From NCBI RefSeq assembly GCF_002846365.1, contig NZ_PJMW01000002.1, positions 124,001-188,000 on the forward strand: a DNA stretch of 64,000 nt. Direction: 5' to 3'. Position numbers and translations under genes: made by a program. Origin of the DNA: Nocardia fluminea. Lineage in GTDB: Bacteria > Actinomycetota > Actinomycetes > Mycobacteriales > Mycobacteriaceae. The notes beneath the pieces are model-generated. The model had not been told where the DNA came from and did no database searches. It saw nothing but the letters and a program-made list of their open reading frames with translations. Positions 46,833 to 55,404 of the stretch are shown piece by piece. Each line of letters starts with the position of its first letter. Positions within the stretch are counted from its first letter, which is position 1.

Positions 46833-48296
46833 TCACTCTTTGCGTTCGCCGTTTTCGTCGAGCAGACCACGCCGCGCCTGCGAGGCGAGCTTGCGCTCGG
46901 CCGCACCGATACGATCGTTGGTCTCGAGCCGGAGGTCGGTTCCGCGACCGGTCGGCTGCATATCGACACCCGCCGAGATCATCGGCTCCCATTCGAAGGT
47001 CACGCCGGCGATGGTGACCGGGCAGCCCGGCTGCGCACCCTGCTTGACCAGCTCGGCTTCGACACCGAGACGAGCCAACCGGTCGGCCAGGTAGCCCACG
47101 GCCTCATCGTTGTTGAAGTCGGTCTGGCGAATCCAGCGCTCGGGGCGAGTGCCACGCACGATGAAACCACCCGCCTCCTCCGGGTCGGCGATGACGCTGA
47201 AACCGGTCTCGTCGGTCGCGATCGGGCGGATGATGGTGCGCTTGGGCGCGGCCTTGGGGTGATCCTCGCGATACTGACGAACCATGTCGGCCAGCGCGAA
47301 AGTCAACGGGCGCAGGCCCGCGCGGCTCACGGCGGAGATCTCGAACACCGGCCAGCCACGTTCGGCGAACTCGGCGGACACCATTTCGGCCAGCTCGGCC
47401 GCATCGGGCACGTCGGTCTTGTTGAGGATGACCACGCGCGGGCGGTCGGCCAGATCACCGAGACTGGCGTCCCCGGACAGGGCGGGCTTGTAGGCGGCGA
47501 GCTCGGCCTCGAGTGCGTCGACGTCGGAGACCGGGTCGCGGCCGGGTTCCAGGGTCGCGCAGTCGACGACGTGGGCGAGCACCGCGCAGCGTTCGATGTG
47601 GCGCAGGAAGTCCAGGCCGAGGCCGCGGCCTTCGCTGGCGCCGGGGATCAGGCCGGGCACGTCGGCGATGGTGAAGGTCGTGTCACCGGACAGCACGACG
47701 CCCAGGTTGGGGACCAGCGTGGTAAACGGGTAATCGGCGATCTTCGGCTTGGCCGCGGACAGCACCGAGACCAGCGACGACTTGCCCGCGGACGGGAAGC
47801 CGACAAGTCCGACGTCGGCGACCGACTTCAGCTCGAGGACGACGTCGACCTCGTCGCCCTCTTCACCGAGCAGCGCGAAACCGGGCGCCTTGCGTGCCTT
47901 GGACGCCAGCGAGGCGTTGCCGAGGCCACCGCGGCCGCCACGGGCGATGATGAACCGGTTGCCCGCGCCGACGAGGTCGCAGACCACCTTGCCGTCGTCA
48001 TCGACGACGACCGTGCCGTCGGGGACCTGCAGCACCAGATCGGCGCCGTTCTTGCCCTCGCGGTTGCTGCCCTCGCCCGGCTTGCCGTTGCCTGCCTTGG
48101 CGTTGGGGTGGAAATGGAAATCGAGCAGGGTGTGGACGTTGGCGTCGACCTCGAGGATGACGTCGCCACCGCTGCCGCCGTTGCCACCGTCCGGGCCACC
48201 GAGCGGCTTGAACTTCTCACGATGCACCGAGGCGCAACCGTGTCCACCTCTACCGGCACGAACATGCAGCACGACGCGGTCGATGAATTTGGACAT
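46833..48296 (-). CDS. obg: Obg/CgtA GTPase, ribosome assembly
   Basis: 487 residues. Obg fold at 1-158 ([34 protein letters not shown]). G domain with [12 protein letters not shown] (G1), DVPGLIPGA (G3) and NKTDVP (G4). C-terminal OCT domain ([20 protein letters not shown], the region from residue 350). Essential GTPase acting on the large ribosomal subunit and linked to the stringent response. Lies after rplU-rpmA, the conserved order; a stable hairpin separates it from rpmA, so expression can be set apart from that of the ribosomal proteins. Confidence 0.96.
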   Translation of the reverse strand: MSKFIDRVVLHVRAGRGGHGCASVHREKFKPLGGPDGGNGGSGGDVILEVDANVHTLLDFHFHPNAKAGNGKPGEGSNREGKNGADLVLQVPDGTVVVDDDGKVVCDLVGAGNRFIIARGGRGGLGNASLASKARKAPGFALLGEEGDEVDVVLELKSVADVGLVGFPSAGKSSLVSVLSAAKPKIADYPFTTLVPNLGVVLSGDTTFTIADVPGLIPGASEGRGLGLDFLRHIERCAVLAHVVDCATLEPGRDPVSDVDALEAELAAYKPALSGDASLGDLADRPRVVILNKTDVPDAAELAEMVSAEFAERGWPVFEISAVSRAGLRPLTFALADMVRQYREDHPKAAPKRTIIRPIATDETGFSVIADPEEAGGFIVRGTRPERWIRQTDFNNDEAVGYLADRLARLGVEAELVKQGAQPGCPVTIAGVTFEWEPMISAGVDMQPTGRGTDLRLETNDRIGAAERKLASQARRGLLDENGERKE

Positions 48297-48352
48297 GGGT
48301 TGATCCTCCTCCTTCTGACTTGTCGTTTTCGGTAAGGGTGGAAGAACACGAC

Positions 48353-48383
48353 AGAGCGGGTCAGGAAATCCCTGACCCGCTCT
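48353..48383 (-). terminator. Hairpin between rpmA and obg
   Basis: AGAGCGGGTCAGG and CCTGACCCGCTCT form a perfect 13-bp stem with a 5-nt loop, 31 bp after the rpmA stop. Without a strong U-tract it may act as a partial terminator or 3'-end stabiliser. Confidence 0.7.
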
Positions 48384-48413
48384 GGTGTCTGTGGGGAGCG
48401 AAGCTCCAGGCGG

Positions 48414-48680
48414 TCAGGCCTGGACCGGCTCCGGTACGACGATGTTGACGGTCTTGCGGCCACGCTTGGTGCCGAACTCGACCGCGCCCGCCTCGAGGGC
48501 GAACAGCGTGTCGTCGCCACCACGGCCGACGTTCACGCCCGGGTGGAAGTGAGTTCCACGCTGACGGACCAGGATCTCGCCCGCGCTGACCTTCTGGCCG
48601 CCGAAACGCTTCACGCCGAGGCGCTGGGCGTTCGAATCGCGGCCGTTCCGGGAGCTGGATGCGCCCTTCTTATGTGCCAT
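48414..48680 (-). CDS. rpmA: 50S ribosomal protein L27
   Basis: 88 residues starting [20 protein letters not shown] with [20 protein letters not shown], invariant in L27. It lies near the peptidyl-transferase centre. No N-terminal pre-sequence of the Firmicutes type that needs cleavage. It follows rplU by 24 bp in the same transcript. Confidence 0.97.
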   Translation of the reverse strand: MAHKKGASSSRNGRDSNAQRLGVKRFGGQKVSAGEILVRQRGTHFHPGVNVGRGGDDTLFALEAGAVEFGTKRGRKTVNIVVPEPVQA

Positions 48681-48704
48681 TGCTTCGTCTCCTCGGGAAA
48701 ATTC

Positions 48705-49016
48705 TTACTTGATGCCGGTGACCTTGATGACCGTCAGCGGCTGACGGTGACCCTGGCGCTTGTGGTAGCCGGTCTTGTTCTTGAACTTGTGGATCCGGAT
48801 CTTCGGGCCCTTGGTCTGGTCGATGACCTCAGCGGCCACGGAGATCTTGGCCAGCTTGTCGGCGTCGGTGGTCAGATCGGTGCCGTCGACGACGAGAACC
48901 GGGGTCAGCGCCACGGCGGTGCCGACCGCGCCCTCGATCTTCTCGACCTTCACCAGGTCACCGACCGCGACCTTGTACTGCTTTCCGCCGGTCTTGACGA
49001 TTGCGTACGCTGCCAT
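48705..49016 (-). CDS. rplU: 50S ribosomal protein L21
   Basis: 103 residues from the ATG at 49016, preceded by GGAGGAAG; an in-frame ATG at 49058 is rejected. [20 protein letters not shown] at the start and [15 protein letters not shown] near the end are the L21 signatures. First gene of the rplU-rpmA transcript; its leader contains a stable GC hairpin at 49091-49106. Confidence 0.96.
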   Translation of the reverse strand: MAAYAIVKTGGKQYKVAVGDLVKVEKIEGAVGTAVALTPVLVVDGTDLTTDADKLAKISVAAEVIDQTKGPKIRIHKFKNKTGYHKRQGHRQPLTVIKVTGIK

Positions 49017-49090
49017 CGGTCGGCTTCCTCCACTCACATTGGTCCTGCACATGTCCACGCCGCAGCTGCGACGCGTATTCCTGGGCTCAT

Positions 49091-49106
49091 CCCCGCACGA
49101 GCGGGG
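49091..49106 (-). promoter_or_regulatory. Hairpin in the rplU leader
   Basis: CCCCGC-ACGA-GCGGGG lies 75-90 bp upstream of rplU. With its flanks, the minus strand reads TTCTTCCCCCGC, a loop, then GCGGGGATGAGCCC. It could be a leader regulatory hairpin, a terminator for rne (which ends at 49279), or a solitary CRISPR-repeat-like palindrome. Confidence 0.5.
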
Positions 49107-49278
49107 GAAGAACGTTTGCTGCCTGCGGTATCACCCGGCCTGTTCGGCCAGATGCTCAATCACTGGGCAGCGACCGACCTAGGTTACCAGAACGGTATCC
49201 ACTCCCCCAATTCGGCCGGTCAGAGGCCGAATCGAGCACTTGCGTGCGCGGAGCGGATCCGCGCACGCAAGCGTCGGG

Positions 49279-52200
49279 CTACTGCGATTCGGCGGCCGGC
49301 GCGCCCGCGGGGCGACCCACGGCGCGACGACGCGGCTTGCGTTCCGGGACGACGACGGGCTCCGCGGCGAAGTCCACGACGGCTGCCGCGGGCGGCTGCT
49401 CGTTCGCCGACAGGACGAACACGGCTCCCGCGCTGTCCGGTGCGGGCGCTGCCGTCGACCGGGCTACGCGACGCCTGCGAGGCGCCCGCGGGGCGGGTTC
49501 CGCAGCGGCGGCAACCGGTTCGGGCTCAGCCGCGGCGACCGGCTCGGGCTCGGCGACCGGAGTCGGCTCCGCCTGTGCGGTCTCGACGACCGGAGCCTCG
49601 GCGACAGCTGCAGTCTCCGCAGCTTCCTCCTCGGCCTCGGCCGCCTCGGGCTCGGCCGCACCGGAGATGACCCCGGTGAGCGGACCCTCGGTGCTCTGCT
49701 CGGTGTTCGCCGCGGCGGCACCACGACCCGACCGGCGAGACCGCGAACGCGAACGCGACCTGGTCGGCTCGGCGGGCGCTTCCTCGACGACCTCGGTGGG
49801 CTCGTCGCTGTGCTCGTCGTCGTGATGACCGGCCATCGCGAGCACGACCGGGTGGGCCCGCTTGACCGCGATGTCCTCTTCGACGTGCTCGGCGGCCGGT
49901 GCGGTGCCGTTGGTCGCCGGCGCGGCGGCGGCCGACGGCTTGTCGCGATCCTTGCCACGACGACGGCGCGAACCGCCCTCCTTCGACCGCGGCTCCTCGA
50001 CACCGGACCCGGAATCCACCGGGTAGGAGTGCACGAGAATGCCGCGACCGTGGCAGTGCTCGCAGGTGGTGGAGAACGCCTCGACCAGCCCGGTGCCCAG
50101 CTTCTTGCGGGTCATCTGGACCAGACCCAGCGAGGTGACTTCCGAGACCTGGTGACGGGTGCGATCGCGGCCGAGCGCCTCGGTGAGACGACGCAGCACC
50201 AGGTCACGGTTGGATTCGAGGACCATGTCGATGAAGTCGACGACGATCATGCCGCCGATATCGCGCAGCCGCATCTGGCGCACGATCTCCTCGGCCGCTT
50301 CCAAGTTGTTCTTGGTGACGGTCTCCTCGAGGTTCGACGAGCCCGAGCCGGTGAACTTGCCGGTGTTGACGTCGACGACGGTCATCGCCTCGGTGCGATC
50401 GATCACCAGGGTGCCGCCCGAGGGCAGCCACACCTTGCGATCGAGCGCCTTGGCCAGCTGCTCGTCGATCCGGAAGGCGTCGAACACGTCGACACCGTTG
50501 TTCTCGTGCCGGTTGACCCGCGGCAGCAGGTCGGGCGCCACGGTGCGGACGTAGGTCTCGACGGTGCTCCACGCGCGGTCACCTTCGATGACCAGCTTGG
50601 CGAAGTCCTCGTTGAACAGGTCACGGATGACCTTGACCAGCATGTCGGGCTCTTCGTAGAGGGCCTTCGGCGCGTTGGTCTCCTTGGCGGCGGCCTCTTC
50701 GATGGTGCGCCAGGCGGCCTGCAGCCGCTCGACGTCGCGCGCCAGTTCGGGCTCGCTGACACCCTCGGACGCGGTCCGGATGATCACCCCGGCGTCGGAC
50801 GGGACGATCTCGCGCAGGATCTCCTTGAGACGCTTGCGCTCGGTGTCGGGCAGCTTGCGGCTGATCCCGGTCGACGTGCCACCGGGCACGTACACCAGGA
50901 AGCGACCGGCCAGCGAGATCTGGGTGGTCAGGCGGGCGCCCTTGTGACCCACCGGGTCCTTGGACACCTGCACCAGCACCTGATCGCCGGGCTTGAGCGC
51001 CTGCTCGATCTTGCGCTCGCGACCGCCGAGACCGGCGGCTTCCCAGTTCACCTCACCGGCGTAGAGCACGCCGTTGCGGCCGCGGCCGATGTCGATGAAC
51101 GCCGCTTCCATGCTGGGCAGCACGTTCTGGACCTTGCCGAGGTAGACATTGCCCACCATCGACGCCTGGCCGGAACTGGTCACGAAGTGCTCGACGAGGA
51201 TGTTGTCCTCGAGGACCGCGACCTGGGTGGTGGTCTGGTGACCCGGCGCGTGTTCGGCGGGGTCGAACGCCTTCTCGCGCACGACCATCACCCGGTCGAC
51301 CGCCTCGCGACGGGCCAGGAACTCCGACTCGGTCAGGATCGGCGGACGACGACGCCCGGCTTCCCGGCCGTCACGGCGACGCTGACGCTTCGCTTCCAGC
51401 CGGGTGGAGCCGGAGATACCCTGCACTTCGTCGGGGTTGCTCGCGCTCGAACGTTCGCGACGCTTGTTGCGGGGCTCGCGCTCGTGCACCACCGTGTTCG
51501 GCGGATCGTCCTCGGTCGCCGACTCGGCGTCGGCGGACTCACCACCGACCTTGCGGCGACGGCGACGCCGCCGACGACGGCTCGCGCCATCGGAGGAGCC
51601 GTCTTCGTCATCGGTGTCGGATTCGGTGTCCTCGGCCTGCTCGGCCTCCGCGCCGACCTGCTCGGCCGGCTGCTCGGCCTCGTCGGTGTCGTCGTCATCG
51701 CCGTCGGATTCGGTGTCCTCGCCGTCGGCGGACTGCTCGCCACGGCCACGACCGCGGCCACGACGGCCACGACGGCGGCGGCGCGGCTGGCCGTCGGCGT
51801 CGTTCTCACCGGACTGATCGGACTGATCGGCGGCCTCGTCGTCGGTCTCGGCCTCGGGCTCCTCGGCCTTGGGCGCGACGGTTTCCTCCACCGGCGGCGC
51901 GGCGGGCTCTTCGGTCTTCTTGGGGGTCCGCTCGGCGCGACGGCGCTTGCGGGTCTCCTCGGCGGCGGTGGCGTCCGGCGGGAGGAACAACGGCATGTCC
52001 ACCGAGGCGGGCGCCTCGAAGGTCACCGGCTCGGCCCGCACGGGCGATTCCGACGCCCGGTGGGTGAACAGATCTGTGTGCGCGTCCTCGCGCATCGCGG
52101 CGAACACCTCGTCGGTGCGCGCGACGTGCGGCGCGGAGAACAGCGACGCGGGCGCCGCTGTGGTGTCGGCCGGCTGCTCGGCGACGGGGGTGGACGCGGC

Positions 52201-52467
52201 GCGCTTCTTCGCGCGCGTCGCGGGGGCGGGTGCTGCGGGTTCGCCGGGTTCGGCGTCAGCGGCGGCGATCGCGTCGCGCACCGTTTCGGCGACCGACCGG
52301 TCGACATTGGATTGAACGCTGCGCGCCTCGGCGCCCAACTCGGCCAGTTTGGCCAGGATGCGTTTGCTGGTCACTCCCAACCGTTTGGCCAGCGCATGAA
52401 CTCGAATTCGCTCCGGCAATTGATCGGCATCCTGTTGTGTTGTGTCCAGCGGCTCTTTTTCGGCCAC
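49279..52467 (-). CDS. rne: Ribonuclease E/G with N-terminal IF2-like domain
   Basis: 1062 residues from the GTG at 52467, preceded by GAGGAG; the ORF is open to 52710 but lacks support there. Residues about 18-66 (RIRVHALAKRLGVTSKRILA) match the small helical domain also found at the start of IF2. A long Glu/Asp/Arg-rich segment follows. The catalytic core has the S1 domain (GNVYLGKVQNVLPSMEAAFI), the Mg-binding MTVVDVNTGKFTG and GGMIVVDFIDM, and the Zn-link CEHCHGRG. A Pro/Ala/Glu-rich tail ends the protein. It initiates mRNA decay and rRNA processing; the disordered arms probably scaffold degradosome partners. Confidence 0.94.
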   Translation of the reverse strand: MAEKEPLDTTQQDADQLPERIRVHALAKRLGVTSKRILAKLAELGAEARSVQSNVDRSVAETVRDAIAAADAEPGEPAAPAPATRAKKRAASTPVAEQPADTTAAPASLFSAPHVARTDEVFAAMREDAHTDLFTHRASESPVRAEPVTFEAPASVDMPLFLPPDATAAEETRKRRRAERTPKKTEEPAAPPVEETVAPKAEEPEAETDDEAADQSDQSGENDADGQPRRRRRGRRGRGRGRGEQSADGEDTESDGDDDDTDEAEQPAEQVGAEAEQAEDTESDTDDEDGSSDGASRRRRRRRRRKVGGESADAESATEDDPPNTVVHEREPRNKRRERSSASNPDEVQGISGSTRLEAKRQRRRDGREAGRRRPPILTESEFLARREAVDRVMVVREKAFDPAEHAPGHQTTTQVAVLEDNILVEHFVTSSGQASMVGNVYLGKVQNVLPSMEAAFIDIGRGRNGVLYAGEVNWEAAGLGGRERKIEQALKPGDQVLVQVSKDPVGHKGARLTTQISLAGRFLVYVPGGTSTGISRKLPDTERKRLKEILREIVPSDAGVIIRTASEGVSEPELARDVERLQAAWRTIEEAAAKETNAPKALYEEPDMLVKVIRDLFNEDFAKLVIEGDRAWSTVETYVRTVAPDLLPRVNRHENNGVDVFDAFRIDEQLAKALDRKVWLPSGGTLVIDRTEAMTVVDVNTGKFTGSGSSNLEETVTKNNLEAAEEIVRQMRLRDIGGMIVVDFIDMVLESNRDLVLRRLTEALGRDRTRHQVSEVTSLGLVQMTRKKLGTGLVEAFSTTCEHCHGRGILVHSYPVDSGSGVEEPRSKEGGSRRRRGKDRDKPSAAAAPATNGTAPAAEHVEEDIAVKRAHPVVLAMAGHHDDEHSDEPTEVVEEAPAEPTRSRSRSRSRRSGRGAAAANTEQSTEGPLTGVISGAAEPEAAEAEEEAAETAAVAEAPVVETAQAEPTPVAEPEPVAAAEPEPVAAAAEPAPRAPRRRRVARSTAAPAPDSAGAVFVLSANEQPPAAAVVDFAAEPVVVPERKPRRRAVGRPAGAPAAESQ

Positions 52468-52999
52468 GAAGTCTCCTCGGGCCCCCGGGCGCGTCCTTCC
52501 CCGGTACGGGAGTGACGCGGCCGACGCGGGGGCATCGTCCGTGCACCTCGTACCCGATGGTACGAGGGTCATCTGGTCTCGCCCCGCGTGTCCGGTCGCA
52601 CCTTGATCGATCATCTGGCGGGCCAACCGGTCACACGGCGCCTGGCTGTACGGCGTGGCACCGCGCTTTCGAGCGCTCATCCAGCGTGCCTGCGCGGGCA
52701 ACCCCAGCAACAGGGCAGTCCGTGGCAGCGATGATCGGCATCAACCGCGGTGTCATCCGGTCATGCCCGACACCGCGTCACGTACCTGCGCGACAGGTCG
52801 GCGTCGAACACATCCGTAATCAGTATCCCATACGGTTCGCGCGGGGATCGCCATCGGCGCGACTCACGCGAACTCCGCCCCGCTCGAGGCCACCGGATGG
52901 ACCGGTCGGTCCACCGAGCGAGGGCGCCCCGGCCGAGCGGAGTTCGATACCGCCTGACCGGGTGTCCTTCTGCTCTGCCGCGCTACCGACCGCTCCGGG
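52468..52999. other. 532-bp non-coding interval between ndk and rne
   Basis: No credible ORF with family resemblance. It contains hairpins CCTCGTACC-CGAT-GGTACGAGG (52546-52567), GCGCT-TTCG-AGCGC (52663-52676) and TGGACC-GGTC-GGTCCA (52898-52913). The last lies about 90 bp after ndk and may end that transcript. The first two fall within a likely long rne leader. Confidence 0.65.
52546..52567 (-). promoter_or_regulatory. Perfect 9-bp hairpin in the rne leader
   Basis: CCTCGTACC and GGTACGAGG pair exactly around a four-base loop, 80-100 nt upstream of the rne start. Leader hairpins mediate RNase E autoregulation in E. coli; a similar role here is inference. Confidence 0.55.
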
Positions 53000-53416
53000 T
53001 CAGACGGGAAATTCGGGGAACCAGAGGGCGATCTCGCGCTTGGCGGACTCGGGCGAGTCGGATCCGTGGACCAGGTTGAACTGGGTCTCCAGGCCGAAGT
53101 CGCCGCGAATGGTGCCGGGCACGGCCTTCTCCACCGGGTCGGTGCCACCGGCGAGCTGCCGGAACGCCGCGATCGCGCGCGGGCCTTCGAGCACGGCCGC
53201 GACGACCGGGCCGGAGGTGATGAATTCGATGAGCGAGCCGAAGAAGGGCCGCTCGGCGTGTTCGGCGTAGTGCTCGGCCGCGAGTTCCGCGGACACGTTC
53301 TTCAGCTCCAGCGCCTGGAAAGTGAGGCCCTTGCGCTCGATGCGCGCGAGGATCTCGCCGGTGAGGCCTCGGGAGACACCGTCCGGCTTGATGAGTACCA
53401 ACGTCTGCTCAGTCAC
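53000..53416 (-). CDS. ndk: Nucleoside diphosphate kinase
   Basis: 138 residues: [19 protein letters not shown] at the start, the phospho-His in [12 protein letters not shown], and the active-site [15 protein letters not shown]. Balances nucleoside triphosphate pools by phosphate transfer from ATP through the active-site His. Normal family length. It follows the DUF4233 gene by 108 bp on the same strand. Confidence 0.97.
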   Translation of the reverse strand: MTEQTLVLIKPDGVSRGLTGEILARIERKGLTFQALELKNVSAELAAEHYAEHAERPFFGSLIEFITSGPVVAAVLEGPRAIAAFRQLAGGTDPVEKAVPGTIRGDFGLETQFNLVHGSDSPESAKREIALWFPEFPV

Positions 53417-53524
53417 GGGGTAACCCTAGCGCCGGCCGTGTCAGCACGCCGATCGGGCCCTCGAGCGGTCAGGACCCGGTACCCGTTCGCCGACCGGCGA
53501 GCAGCCCGGCGTACCCGGCGACAG

Positions 53525-53926
53525 TCAGGGCTTCGGCTGCATCCGCTGGCTCGGCAGCAGTCCCGCGTCCATCCGGCGCTGGACGTCCGTGCGCAGCACG
53601 AGGATGAACGCCCAGACCGCGATGAACACCACCGCGATCACGCCGATCGACAGGTGGATGAAGGCCCCCGCGAGCAGCAGCACCTGCAAGCCCAGGTTGA
53701 ACGGGATCGCCCACGACTTCCGCTGCACCCCCGCGCCCAGGATCATCAGCACGGAGAGCACCACGAGAAAGGTTCCGGAGAACCACGTGACCCCGCCGCC
53801 GACATCGGCGACCACCGGCAGCGCCAGCAGCACCACGATCGCCTCGAGGATCAGCGTCCCCGCCATGACACCGCGCAGACCCTTCCACGGATCGTTGGCG
53901 GGAGGAGGCACTTCTTTTTCGCTCAC
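53525..53926 (-). CDS. DUF4233 membrane protein
   Basis: 133 residues with four hydrophobic segments (GVMAGTLILEAIVVLLALPVV, FLVVLSVLMILGAGV, IPFNLGLQVLLLAGAFI, GVIAVVFIAVWAFILVL). It fits the small actinobacterial family DUF4233 that sits between folC and ndk (Rv2446c by synteny). The ATG overlaps the folC stop by four bases. No function is established; translational coupling to folC is all the context shows. Confidence 0.88.
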   Translation of the reverse strand: MSEKEVPPPANDPWKGLRGVMAGTLILEAIVVLLALPVVADVGGGVTWFSGTFLVVLSVLMILGAGVQRKSWAIPFNLGLQVLLLAGAFIHLSIGVIAVVFIAVWAFILVLRTDVQRRMDAGLLPSQRMQPKP

Positions 53927-55404
53927 GCCGGAGCCTTTCCGAACAGGGCGCGCGCGGCGCCCGCGGTGACGACCGACCCGGTGACCACCACGCCGGCGCC
54001 GGAGATCACGTCGCCCTCGTCGCCCGCCTGCTCGGCCAGCGCGATCGCCGACTCCAGCGCGTCGGGCAGTGTCTCGGCGGTGATCACTCGTTCGTCGCCG
54101 AACCGCTGCACGGCCAGGTCGGCGAGCGAGTCCACGTCCATGGCCCGCGGGGAGCCGTTGCTGGTGACGACGATTTCGTCGAAGACCGGTTCGAGCGCGT
54201 CGAGAATCCCGGCCGCGTCCTTGTCGGCGAGCACCGCGACCACCCCGACCAGTTTGCGGAAGTCGAACTCGCCGGTGAGCGTCGCGGCCAGCGCCTGCGC
54301 ACCCGCCGGGTTGTGGGCGGCGTCGACGAAGATGGTCGGCGCGTTGCGCATCCGTTCCATCCGGCCCGGGCTGGCCACCGTCGCGAAACCGGCGCGCACA
54401 GCCTCGATGTCGAGCTGACGATCGGTGCCCGCGCCGAAGAACGCCTCCACCGCGGCCAGCGCCAGCGTCGCGTTGCGGGCCTGGTGCTCGCCGTGCAGCG
54501 GCAGGAAGATCTCGTCGTAGACGCCGCCGAGCCCCTGCAGGGTGAGCAGCTGTCCGCCGACGGCGACGCCCCGTTCCAGCACCCGGAACTCCGCGCCCTC
54601 ACGGGCCACCGCGGCGTCCTCGGCCACGGCCCGGCGCAGCAGCACGTCCATCACCTCGGGTTCCTGCTCGGCGATCACGGCGACGGTGTCGGTCGGGATC
54701 AGCGCTTCGGGCGCGCGCTTGATGATCCCGGCCTTCTCCTTGGCGATCGAGGCGAGGTCGGGACCGAGGTATTCGGTGTGATCGAGGCCGATCGGGGTGA
54801 TCACCGCGACCTGCGCGTGGATGACATTGGTGGCGTCCCAGGTGCCGCCCATGCCGGTTTCCACGACGGCCACGTCGACCGGCGCCTCGGCGAACGCCGC
54901 GTAGGCCATGCCGGTGAGCACCTCGAACTTGCTCATCGCCGGGCCGTCGGATTCGGCGGAACGCTGGTCGATCATGCCGATATAGGGGGCGAGTTCGTGA
55001 TAGGTCGCCACGTAGTCGCCCGGGGAGATCGGGGCGTTGTCGATGCTGATCCGCTCGGTCGCCAGCTGCAGGTGCGGGCTGGTGATCCGGCCGGTGCGCC
55101 GATGCAGTGCGGTGAGCAGGGCGTCGATCATCCGGGTCACCGAGGTCTTGCCGTTGGTGCCCGCGACGTGGATCGCCGGATAGTTGTTCTGCGGGTTGCC
55201 CAGCAGATCCATCAGAGTGGCGATCCTGGTGAGCGACGGCTCGATCTTGGTTTCGGGCCAGCGCTTGTCGAGCTCGGCCTCGACCAGCGCCATCTCGGCC
55301 AGGTCGACCGGGGACGGCCCGGTGCCGAGCTGGGCCGCGCTGTAGTCGCTGCCACCGAAGTCGGCGTCTTCGGGGTCGAGGTCACCGGGGCCCGTGTCGC
55401 TCAC
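53923..55404 (-). CDS. folC: Folylpolyglutamate synthase / dihydrofolate synthase
   Basis: 493 residues of the Mur-ligase-like family. ATP loop [16 protein letters not shown], folate-binding [39 protein letters not shown] and [15 protein letters not shown] are all present. Adds glutamate to dihydropteroate and folates. The N-terminal 35 residues are acidic and poorly conserved. Stop overlaps DUF4233 and start overlaps valS by four bases each, so valS-folC-DUF4233 is one tightly coupled unit. Confidence 0.94.
   Translation of the reverse strand: MSDTGPGDLDPEDADFGGSDYSAAQLGTGPSPVDLAEMALVEAELDKRWPETKIEPSLTRIATLMDLLGNPQNNYPAIHVAGTNGKTSVTRMIDALLTALHRRTGRITSPHLQLATERISIDNAPISPGDYVATYHELAPYIGMIDQRSAESDGPAMSKFEVLTGMAYAAFAEAPVDVAVVETGMGGTWDATNVIHAQVAVITPIGLDHTEYLGPDLASIAKEKAGIIKRAPEALIPTDTVAVIAEQEPEVMDVLLRRAVAEDAAVAREGAEFRVLERGVAVGGQLLTLQGLGGVYDEIFLPLHGEHQARNATLALAAVEAFFGAGTDRQLDIEAVRAGFATVASPGRMERMRNAPTIFVDAAHNPAGAQALAATLTGEFDFRKLVGVVAVLADKDAAGILDALEPVFDEIVVTSNGSPRAMDVDSLADLAVQRFGDERVITAETLPDALESAIALAEQAGDEGDVISGAGVVVTGSVVTAGAARALFGKAPA

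Noticed and set aside
49091..49106. CRISPR array
   Set aside because: Only single palindromes resemble I-E repeats; there are no spacers, no second repeat nearby and no cas genes.
49240..52515. 1091-codon plus-strand open frame
   Set aside because: Antisense to rne; the long open frame follows from the GC bias and the acidic low-complexity arms of RNase E.
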